NCBI GenBank assembly: GCA_027058925.1
Contig: JALTAS010000029.1
Coordinates: forward strand, 1 to 21,010
Reading direction: 5' to 3'
Length of the DNA: 21,010 nucleotides
Origin: Persephonella sp.
GTDB lineage: Bacteria > Aquificota > Aquificia > Aquificales > Hydrogenothermaceae
Position 1 is the first letter of the stretch. Every line of letters begins with the position of its first letter. The notes below the pieces were generated by a model. It was not told the DNA's origin, did not search any database, and saw only the letters and a program-made list of their open reading frames with translations. Below are positions 1 to 8,107 of this stretch, piece after piece. Both the position numbers and the translations under genes were made by a program.

Positions 1-2
1 CA

Positions 3-326
3 ATGAGGCAGTTAGGAAGAGAGCTTGCCAGATCTTTGATGAATGAAAATCCCCCTCAGCAGTGGGAAAGTATTCTTGAAAATGCCCTTTATGAGTTCGG
101 CTTTGCAAAAAGGATAGAAAAAGATAAAAAATTTGCTTACATATGTAGCTGTGTTTTTTATGAGATACTTGAAAGAAACAGCCTCAAACCTACAGAACAC
201 TGTGTATGCTGGGCAGGTTGGGGATTTATTGAAGGTTTTGTAAAGGAGATGGAAGGGGCAAAAGGTATTAAATGGACAGAAAGGGATTATGAAAAAGAAA
301 AATGTAGGTTTGACTTTATATACTAA
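3..326 (+). CDS. V4R-like small-ligand-binding protein (probably 5'-truncated)
   Basis: The visible 107 residues begin with an ATG two bases inside the window, so the true start may lie upstream and no ribosome binding site can be seen. The C-terminal half has the pattern of the V4R (4-vinyl reductase / hydrocarbon-binding) domain: a Cys-Val-Cys-x-A-G segment around residues 67-71, a G-F-I-E-G-F helix near 73-78, then a Glu-rich stretch ending in K-C-R-F-D-F. That matches the usual ending with a conserved Cys followed by R-F. V4R domains bind small hydrophobic ligands or metals and often act as sensory or accessory domains. The family call comes from motif pattern only. The gene ends 4 bases before a strong promoter for the tRNA-His unit, and no terminator hairpin is visible between them. 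Confidence 0.5.
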   Translation: MRQLGRELARSLMNENPPQQWESILENALYEFGFAKRIEKDKKFAYICSCVFYEILERNSLKPTEHCVCWAGWGFIEGFVKEMEGAKGIKWTERDYEKEKCRFDFIY

Positions 327-329
327 ACC

Positions 330-358
330 TTGAAAAAAAGGGTAAACAATCATATAAT
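330..358 (+). promoter_or_regulatory. Sigma-70 promoter upstream of tRNA-His
   Basis: A TTGAAA -35 box (330-335) is separated by exactly 17 bp from a perfect TATAAT -10 box (353-358). Transcription would begin near 365, seven bases before tRNA-His. It probably drives tRNA-His and the downstream lipoprotein gene. Confidence 0.8.
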
Positions 359-371
359 ATTAGCCTCTTAT

Positions 372-445
372 GGAGGGTGTAGCTCAGCTGGCAGAGCACA
401 AGGTTGTGGCCCTTGGGGTCGCGGGTTCAAGTCCCGTCACCCTCC
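372..445 (+). tRNA. tRNA-His (anticodon GTG)
   Basis: A complete cloverleaf can be folded. The acceptor stem GAGGGTG (373-379) pairs with CACCCTC (438-444). The D stem is GCTC/GAGC, the anticodon stem CAAGG/CCTTG encloses the loop TTGTGGC with GTG at 406-408, and the T arm contains GGTTCAAGTCC. The extra 5' G at 372 opposite C445 is the histidine-specific G-1:C73 identity pair. CCA is not encoded. Confidence 0.97.
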
Positions 446-472
446 CTTATAACTCAATCTGGGGAGCAGAAA

Positions 473-898
473 ATGAAAGTCTTTAAATACCTGTCTGTCT
501 TAATACTTTTGTCTATAGCTTTGTTTATTTCCGGTTGCACAGTTTCCACAAAAGATACATTCTCAAAAGAACCTGCCAAGCTACAACCTTTCACAGAGAG
601 AATTGGTGATTATGTGTTCCCAATACCGTCAAACTTCACAAGAAAAGATGATCTGTCTATGGTTTATGAAAACAAGGGATTAGTCAGAGCATATCTGGTT
701 TATACAGGTAAGGCTTCTACTCCAAAGCTTATATCATTTTTTGAAAAGTATATGAAAAAAAATGGCTGGGAAAAAGAGCTTTTTGTTGCAGGTGCTGATA
801 CTGTTCTTGCATACTCAAGGGGAAAACAGCTTGTAGTATTCAAGATACAACAGAGTTTCGGCGGAACAATCTTGAAAGTTCTGCTGACAACAAAGTAA
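473..898 (+). CDS. Small predicted lipoprotein of unknown function
   Basis: The protein has 141 residues. The frame stays open upstream into the tRNA, but the start is placed at the ATG at 473 because GGGGAG (461-466) precedes it and a textbook lipoprotein signal peptide begins there: a short Lys-containing N-region, a hydrophobic core, and the lipobox I-S-G-C with Cys at residue 22. The mature part is a single alpha/beta domain of about 115 residues without Cys-rich or enzymatic motifs. It includes 'FFEKYMKKNGW', typical of small membrane-anchored lipoproteins in Aquificota and Epsilonproteobacteria. It lies between two tRNA units and may be co-transcribed with tRNA-His. No function is recognised. 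The lipoprotein call is firm and the role is unknown. Confidence 0.85.
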   Translation: MKVFKYLSVLILLSIALFISGCTVSTKDTFSKEPAKLQPFTERIGDYVFPIPSNFTRKDDLSMVYENKGLVRAYLVYTGKASTPKLISFFEKYMKKNGWEKELFVAGADTVLAYSRGKQLVVFKIQQSFGGTILKVLLTTK

Positions 899-911
899 AA
901 TTGCATATATT
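884..911 (+). promoter_or_regulatory. Promoter for the tRNA-Leu pair
   Basis: CTGACA (884-889, 5 of 6 matches to TTGACA) and TATATT (906-911, 5 of 6) are spaced by 16 bp. The -35 box lies inside the last codons of the lipoprotein gene. The predicted start near 918 is a few bases before tRNA-Leu. Confidence 0.6.
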
Positions 912-922
912 ATTTTTCTTAT

Positions 923-1006
<84 letters not shown>

Positions 1007-1014
1007 TTTGATAT

Positions 1015-1098
1015 GCGAGCGTGGCGGAATTGGCAGACGCGCAGGACTTAGGATCCTGTGGCCGCAAGGCCGTGAGGGTTCAACTCCCTCCGCTCGCA
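1015..1098 (+). tRNA. tRNA-Leu (anticodon TAG)
   Basis: This class II tRNA of 84 nt starts 8 bases after the preceding tRNA-Leu. The acceptor stem GCGAGCG (1015-1021) pairs with CGCTCGC (1091-1097) and the discriminator is A1098. The anticodon TAG is at 1049-1051 in the loop CTTAGGA. It differs from its neighbour at 9 of 84 positions, and every stem change is compensated. Its last 19 bases are overlapped on the opposite strand by the end of the HIRAN-like gene. CCA is not encoded. Confidence 0.96.
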
Positions 1099-2540
1099 TT
1101 TTGATCAAAAAATAGCTTGACAAAAATATCACCATCAATATTACCTTTTATCATGCCTTTTACAAAAAATGATCTATTTAAAAATTTAAGAATATGGGGA
1201 GATATTGTTTTTCTGATATAGCCTATTTTCTCCCCTTTATTGTTTATAACCTTTAATGCATTTTTATCATGCTTGTTTATATCCTCCCATATAACATAAA
1301 TCGTCTGCCCCTCTTTAAGATCATTTATAACATTTTCATCTGCGTACTTTACGCCAACAACCCTTGTGGAAAAAGCTTTGTAGTTTTCAAAATAATACTC
1401 ATAAATCTCATTTTTGTATCCTATCAGGTTTACATAATCAAATGAGCCAAGCTCTGTCTCTATCAAAAAATTGAGAGCTTTCTGAAAATCAAAATGATCC
1501 ACAGCAAGGGCTGTGATGCTGTCAGAGCTGAAAATATCCTCTATCTCTTTGTAAGCTCTGAGATAAGCCTCCTGTTCCATAAATTTGAAAAAGTTCTTAA
1601 GCCTTATTATCCTTTCAAGGCCAAACCTTATATCTGTAGAAGGGTCAGCATAATACATAATCTCCATATCAAAAGGGAAAGGCTCAAAAGAAGCATCTTC
1701 ACAGTCTCCAAAAGCTATATCTCCCTTTCCACTAAAACAGACCTTCTTATCTTTTTTGAATAAAAAAGATATACATTTGTCTGTCAGATCTTTTCCTGAA
1801 AACTGTTTTCTGTAAATATCCTGAAGATAATACGGAAGATCCTTTTTTTCCTTAAAAAAGTTTTTAAATGCTGTGTAGTAATCTTTCAGGTAATCTGGCA
1901 AATACTCCTCAGGATATTCTGCCTTATGTATTTTATCAAGATGCCACCACCATTTTTCAATTGGCATATCAGGTACTGAGTAAAATCTCTTGAAAAAAGG
2001 AAGAGAAACAGTTTCCTTTAAAGCTGATTTATCTATATCTCTTATTATCTTAAATCTTTCAAGTCTGTATCTGTGGGCAACATCCCTTTCTGATGAAAAA
2101 CCTTCAGGGTATTCATCAATCTCATTTATCTTGCTTTTAAGCTTAAGAGGAAGAAATGATAGCCTGTCTAAAATTCCTGCCCATTTTTTAATCTCATTTA
2201 TGTAGTTTTCAAAATCAAAATGGAACTCAAAAAGATAAGATCTGTCTTTGAAAACCTGCCATTTAACCCTTTTTTTACTAAACTGTATGTTTAAACTGAT
2301 CTGCTCTTCATCTTTCTCATAAACTGTTATTCTCTGGGCAGGTCTTGAGAGCTTTTCAATCTCATCACTGAAGAGAATATCAAACTCATCTATATCTTCA
2401 ACCTCCCCTTTCAGATATTCTCTCAAAGACCTGCCGTTTATGAAAGCATCAAGGATAAAATCATAAGAAAGATCAAAATCTTCGCTGTAAACAACAAATT
2501 TTTCTTTTATATCAACAATATCAAACCTTAACTGATCCAT
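1080..2540 (-). CDS. Uncharacterised protein with C-terminal HIRAN-like domain
   Basis: The protein has 486 residues. Residues 1-385 match nothing I recognise: they are charged, rich in aromatic residues and predicted mixed alpha/beta, with a Trp triplet at 197-199. Residues about 391-478 look like a HIRAN domain: S-T-R-V-V-G-V opening, 'LKEGQTIYVIWED', then 'KHDKNALKV' and 'GEKIGYI'. That corresponds to the family's strand - G - (x)E - N - D - x-A-(I/L)-x-V - G - (x)-IGY pattern. HIRAN domains bind DNA ends, for example the 3'-OH end in HLTF, and occur in helicases and in stand-alone or phage-associated bacterial proteins. The start overlaps the preceding gene by 20 nt, suggesting translational coupling. 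The stop codon and last six codons lie antisense within tRNA-Leu. DNA binding is an inference from the domain; no enzymatic motif was found. Confidence 0.75.
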   Translation of the reverse strand: MDQLRFDIVDIKEKFVVYSEDFDLSYDFILDAFINGRSLREYLKGEVEDIDEFDILFSDEIEKLSRPAQRITVYEKDEEQISLNIQFSKKRVKWQVFKDRSYLFEFHFDFENYINEIKKWAGILDRLSFLPLKLKSKINEIDEYPEGFSSERDVAHRYRLERFKIIRDIDKSALKETVSLPFFKRFYSVPDMPIEKWWWHLDKIHKAEYPEEYLPDYLKDYYTAFKNFFKEKKDLPYYLQDIYRKQFSGKDLTDKCISFLFKKDKKVCFSGKGDIAFGDCEDASFEPFPFDMEIMYYADPSTDIRFGLERIIRLKNFFKFMEQEAYLRAYKEIEDIFSSDSITALAVDHFDFQKALNFLIETELGSFDYVNLIGYKNEIYEYYFENYKAFSTRVVGVKYADENVINDLKEGQTIYVIWEDINKHDKNALKVINNKGEKIGYIRKTISPHILKFLNRSFFVKGMIKGNIDGDIFVKLFFDQNASGGS

Positions 2541-2886
2541 CTAAAATCCTTATTTTTGGTTTTATTTCCTCTAAAATCTTTCTTGCCCTTTCAACCCTGC
2601 TTACAGAAACAGGATCTTTTTTCTTTCTTAGGTCTTTTATACATCTGTTTGCCCTTCTTAAATCTCTGATATAAAACCATCTTGCTATTTTTCTTGCTGT
2701 TTCTATAAGATCTCTACCGTTTTTCCTCCACTCCCTTTTAAACCTTCTAAGTTCTTTTTGTGGTGCATGAATGGAAAGTAGATGAACCTCTTTATCTTTT
2801 CCTTCATTAAAAACACTTTCCATAACAGATCTGAATGAGCCCTGATATTTTTTCTTCTCTTCTCCTATCTTGACCCACAGTTCCAT
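2521..2886 (-). CDS. Small basic protein of unknown function
   Basis: The protein has 121 residues. The ATG at 2886 is chosen over the in-frame GTGs 6-9 bases earlier, because AAGGAGG ends about 8 bases upstream of the ATG and the GTGs overlap it. It is strongly basic in its middle, with runs such as R-R-F-K-R-E-W-R-K-N and D-L-R-R-A-N-R-C-I-K-D-L-R-K-K-K, and is predicted mostly helical. It could bind nucleic acid or act as an adaptor, but no family is recognised. It sits between a possible GIY-YIG-like gene (14-nt gap) and the HIRAN-like gene (20-nt overlap), so the three products are probably made together and may act together. Confidence 0.75.
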   Translation of the reverse strand: MELWVKIGEEKKKYQGSFRSVMESVFNEGKDKEVHLLSIHAPQKELRRFKREWRKNGRDLIETARKIARWFYIRDLRRANRCIKDLRKKKDPVSVSRVERARKILEEIKPKIRILDGSVKV

Positions 2887-2900
2887 CAGCACCACCTCCT

Positions 2901-3377
2901 TTATTTTTTTAATGGTTTGTAATCTCCCTCATTTATAACCTGAACATCAGAAATATCAATATCACATGGTTCATTACATGAAGGATCATTTTCTGATATC
3001 AGTTTGCAGGCTATCTTTTTATAAACATCTTCTGAATCCTCAACATTAAGACTTTCAACAACACCAACCTTAAGATACAGGTTTTCATCTCCATAGTTTT
3101 TATAAATGCATCTGAGCTCCCTCATATGCCCTTTTTTTCTTTCTATTTTTTGTTTTATGCTTTCACCAAAGCTTTCCTCTATCAAAACAACAGAAAGCCT
3201 CTCTTCAGGTTTTAAACTTCCAGAAATCAGACAGTAAAAACCTTCCTTTTCAAGCAGTGGTGAATCATTCTGATCAATAAACTTACGGAAATGTTCAATA
3301 AATTTTTCATCAGTATTATACTTTTTTGGTTTAAAAATTTCTATAGGCTGGCTCCATTTTATTACGGCCTTTATCAT
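2901..3377 (-). CDS. Hypothetical protein, possible degenerate GIY-YIG-like fold
   Basis: The protein has 158 residues and starts at an ATG behind an excellent ribosome binding site (AAGGAGGAGGG). It is the first gene of the three-gene operon. Residues 47-137 loosely follow the GIY-YIG layout: F-Y-C-L-I-S-G (47-53) for the first strand, a short loop, V-V-L-I-E-E-S-F-G-E-S-I-K-Q-K-I (63-78) for the second strand and first helix, and a C-terminal 'I-A-C-K-L-I-S-E-N-D-P-S-C-N' (122-135) resembling 'E-x-x-L-I-x-x-x-x-P-x-x-N'. The catalytic residues do not match: YIG is replaced by L-I-E and the metal-binding Glu by Ala. It may therefore be inactive or a different fold. The existence of the gene is secure; the fold assignment is tentative. 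Confidence 0.75.
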   Translation of the reverse strand: MIKAVIKWSQPIEIFKPKKYNTDEKFIEHFRKFIDQNDSPLLEKEGFYCLISGSLKPEERLSVVLIEESFGESIKQKIERKKGHMRELRCIYKNYGDENLYLKVGVVESLNVEDSEDVYKKIACKLISENDPSCNEPCDIDISDVQVINEGDYKPLKK

Positions 3378-3446
3378 ACCTTCCCTCCTCCTTTTTATGT
3401 TAAAAATATAAAAAAATTTTCAAAATAAAAGCCCTAAAATAGATGA

Positions 3447-3452
3447 TATAAT
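3447..3452 (+). promoter_or_regulatory. -10 element of the tig-clpP-clpX promoter
   Basis: A perfect TATAAT lies 41 bases upstream of the tig start in a very AT-rich 115-bp divergent intergenic region. No good -35 box stands at 16-18 bp; only A/T-rich sequence occupies that position. The minus-strand operon must start from the same region, but I cannot fix its promoter with confidence. Confidence 0.55.
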
Positions 3453-3492
3453 AAAGGTTTGTATTTTTAAAAAATCTAAAAGGAGTGGTTAG

Positions 3493-4863
3493 ATGAGCGT
3501 TACTGTTGAAGAAAAAGGTCTTGTTAGAACATTGACAATTGAAGAAAAAGGTGAAGAGATAAAAAACCTTGTTGACAGCGTTATTAAAGAAATACAGAAA
3601 ACGGTGAACATACCGGGCTTTAGGAAGGGTCATGTTCCTGCTTCTGTTATAAAAGCAAGGTATAAATCAGCATTAAAAGAAGAGGTTGCAAGGAAATTTA
3701 TAGGGGAAAAACTTCAGAAAATCCTTGAAGAGAAAAACCTTCAGCCTGTTTCTATGGATATAACGTTTGGAGATGTTGAGCTTCAGGGAGATACTCTAAA
3801 AATGAAGGTTGCCTTTGAGGTTGCACCTGAGTTTGAGCTCAAGCCTTACGAAGGGCTGAAGATAGAGACGATAAAACATGAAATAACAGAAGAAGATATA
3901 CAGAACTATATAGACAGGCTGAGAGATGAGAACGCAGAATGGGTGACAAAAGATAAAAAGATTGAAGAAGGGGATATGATAAAGATCCACTACCACATAA
4001 AGGCAGATACAGGAGAGGAAGAGGAGGATGAGTTTGAGGTTGTTGTTGGTTCAGGACAGCTCAGACCTGAGATAGAAGAGCAGATAAAAGGAAAAAAAGC
4101 AGGAGATGAGGTAACGGTTGAAAATGTTTCCCTGTATAACGAAAAAGGAGAAGAGTTTGGGAAGGCAACAGTTACTGTAAAAATCCTTGAGGTAAAAGAG
4201 AAAAAACTGCCTAAGTTTGATGACGAGTTTGTCAAAAAGATAGGGCTTGGGGAAAATGTTGAGGAAGCCAGAGAAAAGATTAAAGAAAAGATAGAAAATC
4301 AGATAAAAATAGCTAAAGAACAGGAGCTTAACCAGAAAATAATAGACGAGCTTGCAAAACAGTACGATTTTGAAGTTCCAACATCTCTTGTAAGGGCAGA
4401 GCTTGAACATCTTGTTCAAGATTACGCAAGACAGCTTGAAAATTACGGTATTAAACCAAGTAAAGAAATGCTTGCAGCTGCTGCACAGGGACTTGAGGAA
4501 ACAGCTGTAAAAAATGTAAGAGTTATGTTTGTTATAAACAAAATTGCAGAGAAAGAAGGAATAGAGGTAAGCGAAGAAGAGATAAACAAAGAAATAGAAG
4601 AGCTTGCAAAGGCGTACAACACAACACCTGAACAGCTGAAAAGCTACCTTGAAAAAGAAGGATTAATGAATAATATTGTTTATTCACTTCTGAAGAAAAA
4701 AGTTCTTGATCTTCTAAAAGAAAAGGCAAACATTATTGAGATGACAAAGGAAGAATACGAAGAGAAAATGAAAAAGCAGGAAGAAAAAGCAGAGCAACCG
4801 AAAGAAAAACAAGAAGAAAAATCTTCTGAAGAAAAAAAGGAGGAAATGAATGAGCAAAAATGA
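3493..4863 (+). CDS. tig: Trigger factor, ribosome-associated chaperone / prolyl isomerase
   Basis: The protein has 456 residues, close to the usual 430-450 plus a tail. The N-terminal ribosome-docking domain carries the signature G-F-R-K-G-x-V-P at 42-49, the loop that contacts ribosomal protein L23. Residues ~150-235 form the FKBP-type PPIase domain ('[13 protein letters not shown]', '[22 protein letters not shown]'). The rest is the helical chaperone domain. The last ~35 residues are an almost pure Lys/Glu/Gln tail, longer than normal and probably disordered. The start is the ATG after AAGGAGTGG. It is the first gene of the plus-strand cluster, and its end overlaps clpP by 14 nt. The tig-clpP-clpX order is widely conserved in bacteria and links nascent-chain folding to proteolysis. 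Confidence 0.97.
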   Translation: MSVTVEEKGLVRTLTIEEKGEEIKNLVDSVIKEIQKTVNIPGFRKGHVPASVIKARYKSALKEEVARKFIGEKLQKILEEKNLQPVSMDITFGDVELQGDTLKMKVAFEVAPEFELKPYEGLKIETIKHEITEEDIQNYIDRLRDENAEWVTKDKKIEEGDMIKIHYHIKADTGEEEEDEFEVVVGSGQLRPEIEEQIKGKKAGDEVTVENVSLYNEKGEEFGKATVTVKILEVKEKKLPKFDDEFVKKIGLGENVEEAREKIKEKIENQIKIAKEQELNQKIIDELAKQYDFEVPTSLVRAELEHLVQDYARQLENYGIKPSKEMLAAAAQGLEETAVKNVRVMFVINKIAEKEGIEVSEEEINKEIEELAKAYNTTPEQLKSYLEKEGLMNNIVYSLLKKKVLDLLKEKANIIEMTKEEYEEKMKKQEEKAEQPKEKQEEKSSEEKKEEMNEQK

Positions 4864-5461
4864 TTTAGATAGAATAGTGAGCCAGCTTGTCCCTATAGTT
4901 ATTGAGCAGACACCAAGAGGGGAAAGGGCTTACGACATCTATTCAAGGCTTTTAAAAGACAGGATTATACTGCTTGGATTTCCGATTGATGATCATATAG
5001 CAAACCTTGTTATAGCACAGCTTCTTTTCCTTGAATCTGAGGATCCTGAAAAGGATATATACATGTACATAAACTCACCTGGCGGTGTTGTAACTGCAGG
5101 ACTTGCAATATACGACACAATGAATTACATAAAGCCTGACGTTGTTACAATATGCATGGGACAGGCCGCTTCAATGGGAGCATTCTTGCTGTCTGCAGGA
5201 ACAAAAGGAAAAAGATACGCACTCCCAAGCTCAAGAATAATGATACACCAGCCTCTTGGAGGATTTCAGGGTCAGGCAACAGACATAGAGATACACGCAA
5301 GGGAGATATTAAGACTGAAAAAAATGCTGAATGAATACCTTGCAAAACATACAGGGCAGAGTGTAAAAAAGATTGAAAGAGACACAGAGAGGGACTATTT
5401 TATGTCTGCCCAGGAAGCGAAAGAGTACGGCCTAATAGATAAAGTAATTGAAAGAAGGTAA
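4850..5461 (+). CDS. clpP: ATP-dependent Clp protease proteolytic subunit ClpP
   Basis: The protein has 203 residues, the typical length. It is the serine peptidase that forms the double-heptamer chamber and degrades substrates unfolded by ClpX. The catalytic triad is intact: Ser108 in G-Q-A-A-S-M-G, His133 in M-I-H-Q-P, and Asp182 in T-E-R-D-Y-F. The oxyanion-region 'NSPGG' is at 75-79. The start codon lies inside the end of tig, behind AAGGAGG of the tig coding sequence, so translation is coupled. clpX follows at once, forming the complete ClpXP protease. Confidence 0.98.
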   Translation: MSKNDLDRIVSQLVPIVIEQTPRGERAYDIYSRLLKDRIILLGFPIDDHIANLVIAQLLFLESEDPEKDIYMYINSPGGVVTAGLAIYDTMNYIKPDVVTICMGQAASMGAFLLSAGTKGKRYALPSSRIMIHQPLGGFQGQATDIEIHAREILRLKKMLNEYLAKHTGQSVKKIERDTERDYFMSAQEAKEYGLIDKVIERR

Positions 5462-5462
5462 G

Positions 5463-6695
5463 ATGATGACAGATATTAACAGATGTTCATTTTGTGGAAA
5501 GTCTCAGGAAGAGGCAAAGGTTCTGATAGCAGGACCTGACAATATCTTTATATGCGACGACTGTATATCCCAGTGTAATATCCTTTTGAAAGAAGAGCTT
5601 GAAAGCACCCCACAGGAAGAGATAAAGGAGCTTCCAACACCATCACAGATCAAAAAAAGACTGGATGAGTATGTTATCGGTCAGGAAAGGGCAAAAAAGA
5701 TACTATCAGTGGCTGTTTACAACCATTACAAAAGAATTTTTTACCCACATAAATATACAGATGATGATGTTGAGCTTGAAAAAAGCAATATTCTCCTGAT
5801 AGGTCCAACAGGATCAGGTAAAACATTACTTGCAAGAACGCTTGCAAAGATCCTTAATGTTCCTTTTGCTATTGCAGACGCAACAAACATAACAGAAGCA
5901 GGTTATGTTGGAGAAGATGTTGAGAGCATCCTGGTAAGACTGCTTCAGGCTGCAGATTACGACATAGAAAAAGCCCAGAAGGGAATAGTTTATATTGATG
6001 AGATAGACAAAATAGCAAAAAAATCAGGTGAAAATCCATCTATCACAAGGGATGTCTCCGGTGAAGGAGTTCAGCAAGCTCTTTTGAAAATACTTGAAGG
6101 AACTATAGCAAACCTGCCACCTCAGGGAGGCAGAAAGCACCCCCATCAGGAGTTTATCCAGCTTGATACAACAAACATTCTGTTCATACTTGGAGGTGCT
6201 TTTGTTGGACTTGAGGACATAATAAAACAGAGGATAGGCAAAAAGTCAATTGGATTTGCAACAGAAATAAGATCAAAAGAGGAAGAGGAAGGCAACATAC
6301 TGTCTAAAGTAAGAGTTGAGGATCTTATAAAGTTTGGTCTAATTCCAGAATTTATAGGAAGGATACCTGTGATAGCTACACTTGACGAGCTTGATGAGGA
6401 TGCTCTTGTCAGGGTTTTAACAGAGCCTAAAAATGCCCTTATAAAACAGTACAAAAAGCTTCTTGCAATGGACGGTGTTGAGCTTGAGTTTACAGATGAT
6501 GCTGTAAGGGAGATAGCAAGGGAAGCTATTGAAAGAAAAACAGGTGCAAGGGGTCTTAGGGCTATAGTTGAGGAGATTATGCTTGATGTTATGTACGAAA
6601 TACCCCAGGCAAAAGGTATAAAAAAGGTAGTTATTGATAAAGATGTGGTTCTGAAAAGAAAACAGCCTGTTCTTATATACGAGAAAGCAAGCTAA
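5463..6695 (+). CDS. clpX: ATP-dependent Clp protease ATP-binding subunit ClpX
   Basis: The protein has 410 residues from the ATG at 5463. An in-frame ATG exists at 5448 inside clpP, but the extra five residues are not family-like and AGAAGG sits just before 5463; the second ATG at 5466 is also possible. The N-terminal zinc-binding domain has Cys8, Cys11, Cys31 and Cys34. The AAA+ module shows Walker A G-P-T-G-S-G-K-T (114-121), the pore loop G-Y-V-G (147-150), Walker B I-V-Y-I-D-E (175-180) and the sensor-2 G-A-R-G-L-R motif near the C terminus. The ClpP-docking loop has the I-G-F tripeptide in 'KSIGFATE'. It unfolds tagged proteins and feeds them to ClpP. Confidence 0.98.
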   Translation: MMTDINRCSFCGKSQEEAKVLIAGPDNIFICDDCISQCNILLKEELESTPQEEIKELPTPSQIKKRLDEYVIGQERAKKILSVAVYNHYKRIFYPHKYTDDDVELEKSNILLIGPTGSGKTLLARTLAKILNVPFAIADATNITEAGYVGEDVESILVRLLQAADYDIEKAQKGIVYIDEIDKIAKKSGENPSITRDVSGEGVQQALLKILEGTIANLPPQGGRKHPHQEFIQLDTTNILFILGGAFVGLEDIIKQRIGKKSIGFATEIRSKEEEEGNILSKVRVEDLIKFGLIPEFIGRIPVIATLDELDEDALVRVLTEPKNALIKQYKKLLAMDGVELEFTDDAVREIAREAIERKTGARGLRAIVEEIMLDVMYEIPQAKGIKKVVIDKDVVLKRKQPVLIYEKAS

Positions 6696-6696
6696 G

Positions 6697-7284
6697 ATGT
6701 CGGCTGTAAAAAAGGTAAAATTTGTAAAGAGTGCGGTTAGTCCAAAGGATTATCCGCCTCCCCACTATCCTGAGATAGCGATTGTAGGAAGATCAAATGT
6801 TGGTAAATCCTCACTTATAAACGCAATTTTTAGAAGAAATATAGCAAAGGTTTCATCCTCCCCTGGTAAAACAAGGCTTATAAACTTTTTTTTACTTAAT
6901 GACTCTATATATTTTGTTGATCTTCCGGGATACGGTTATGCCTCAGTTTCAAAAGCCGAAAGGCAGAAATGGAAAAAAATGATAGAAACATATTTTCAGA
7001 CAAGGGAAAATCTCTCCCTTGTTATAATGCTTGTTGACAGCAGGCATCCGCCAACAAAATTAGACATAATGATGAAGGAATGGCTTGAGAGTTTAGGCAT
7101 ACCTTATGTTGTCGTTGCAACAAAAGCAGACAAGCTAAACCAGAGCGAAAAAGCAAAAGCAATAAAAAAAATAAGGGAAACCCTTAATCTTCCAAAAGAT
7201 TTTCCTGTATTTCTCACATCATCAAAAGAAAAGACAGGTATTAAAGAGCTGATGGGTTATGTTCTTGATTTTGTGAAAAAGTAA
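6697..7284 (+). CDS. engB: Ribosome-biogenesis GTPase EngB/YsxC
   Basis: The protein has 195 residues, the normal size for the YihA/EngB family, essential GTPases in assembly of the large ribosomal subunit. All G motifs are visible: G1 G-R-S-N-V-G-K-S (31-38), G2 region S-S-P-G-K-T (54-59), G3 D-L-P-G-Y-G (75-80), G4 T-K-A-D (142-145) and G5 T-S-S-K (174-177). The ATG follows the clpX stop by one base, so it is part of the tig-clp operon and probably translated by reinitiation. The order clpX-engB is common in Gram-positive and deep-branching bacteria. Confidence 0.96.
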   Translation: MSAVKKVKFVKSAVSPKDYPPPHYPEIAIVGRSNVGKSSLINAIFRRNIAKVSSSPGKTRLINFFLLNDSIYFVDLPGYGYASVSKAERQKWKKMIETYFQTRENLSLVIMLVDSRHPPTKLDIMMKEWLESLGIPYVVVATKADKLNQSEKAKAIKKIRETLNLPKDFPVFLTSSKEKTGIKELMGYVLDFVKK

Positions 7285-7301
7285 TCTTATCTGCGTATGA
7301 T
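7271..7301 (+). promoter_or_regulatory. Possible internal promoter for trpA-hisH-bioF
   Basis: The 52-bp gap after engB contains TATGAT (7296-7301, 5 of 6 matches). TTGTGA (7271-7276) lies 19 bp upstream, overlapping the end of engB. The spacing is slightly long. No terminator separates engB from trpA, so this would be a secondary start site. Confidence 0.35.
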
Positions 7302-7336
7302 AAAATATTAGCAAAATCAAACATTAAGGAGAAAAA

Positions 7337-8107
7337 TTGCAGATTATAGACAAAGCTTTTGAAAATAAAAAGCCTCTTATATGCTACTTTATGGCAGGTT
7401 ATCCATCCTTAGAAAAAAGTTATGAAACGGCAAAGGCTTTGATTGAGGCAGGGGCAGACATATTAGAGGTTGGAGTCCCTTTTTCAGATCCTGTTGCAGA
7501 CGGTCCAACCATTCAGGTTGCCCACGAAAAAGCTGTTAAGGACGGTATAACACCTTTTAATGTTTTTCAGCTGACAAAAAGGCTAAAAGATGAGTTTCCA
7601 AATATTCCCCTCATATTGATGACATACTACAATCCTGTGTTTGTAACAGGGGAAGAAAAGTTTTGTTCTGATGCAAAGGAAAACGGGGCTGATGGATTTA
7701 TAGTTCCTGATCTTCCTCCTGAAGAGGCTGAAAACTTCAAAAAAATAGCAAACAAAAATGATCTCGCAACTATCTTTCTTCTTGCTCCAACATCACATGA
7801 AAAAAGGATAAACCTTGTGGGAAGAATGAGTGATGGATTTATATACTATGTTTCACTTACAGGTATAACAGGCGAAAGGGAAACACTTCCCTGGAAAGAG
7901 CTTGAGGAGAAGGTGAAGCAGATAAAATCAATAACAGGAAAAAAGGTTGCAGTTGGTTTTGGAGTTTCAAAAAAGGAGCATACAAAAAAACTTTCAGAAT
8001 TTGCAGACGGCATAATAGTTGGGAGTGCAATAGTAAAACTTCAGGGAAAGTCGGACATACAGGGAATAAAAAATCTTGTAAAACAGCTAAAAGAGGGGAT
8101 TTCATGA
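7337..8107 (+). CDS. trpA: Tryptophan synthase alpha subunit
   Basis: The protein has 256 residues from a TTG start at 7337. TTG is chosen because TAAGGAGA (7324-7331) is ideally placed and the N-terminal residues fit the family. It cleaves indole-3-glycerol phosphate to indole and glyceraldehyde-3-phosphate, and indole passes to TrpB. The (beta/alpha)8 barrel shows the active-site segment L-E-V-G-V-P-F-S-D-P-V-A-D-G-P with Glu44 and Asp55 as catalytic residues. The flexible-loop motif S-L-T-G-I-T-G and the phosphate-binding 'GFGVSK' and 'ADGIIVGSAIV' segments follow. No other trp gene is in the window. The last four bases overlap hisH (ATGA). Confidence 0.97.
   Translation: MQIIDKAFENKKPLICYFMAGYPSLEKSYETAKALIEAGADILEVGVPFSDPVADGPTIQVAHEKAVKDGITPFNVFQLTKRLKDEFPNIPLILMTYYNPVFVTGEEKFCSDAKENGADGFIVPDLPPEEAENFKKIANKNDLATIFLLAPTSHEKRINLVGRMSDGFIYYVSLTGITGERETLPWKELEEKVKQIKSITGKKVAVGFGVSKKEHTKKLSEFADGIIVGSAIVKLQGKSDIQGIKNLVKQLKEGIS

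Noticed and set aside
404..472. N-terminal extension of the lipoprotein frame into tRNA-His
   Set aside because: The first 23 codons are tRNA and spacer sequence. The signal peptide and ribosome site clearly place the start at 473.
1080..3490. Integrated island with attachment repeats at tRNA-Leu
   Set aside because: I found no second copy of the tRNA 3' end at the far side of the operon and no integrase gene. The base composition looks like the neighbours.
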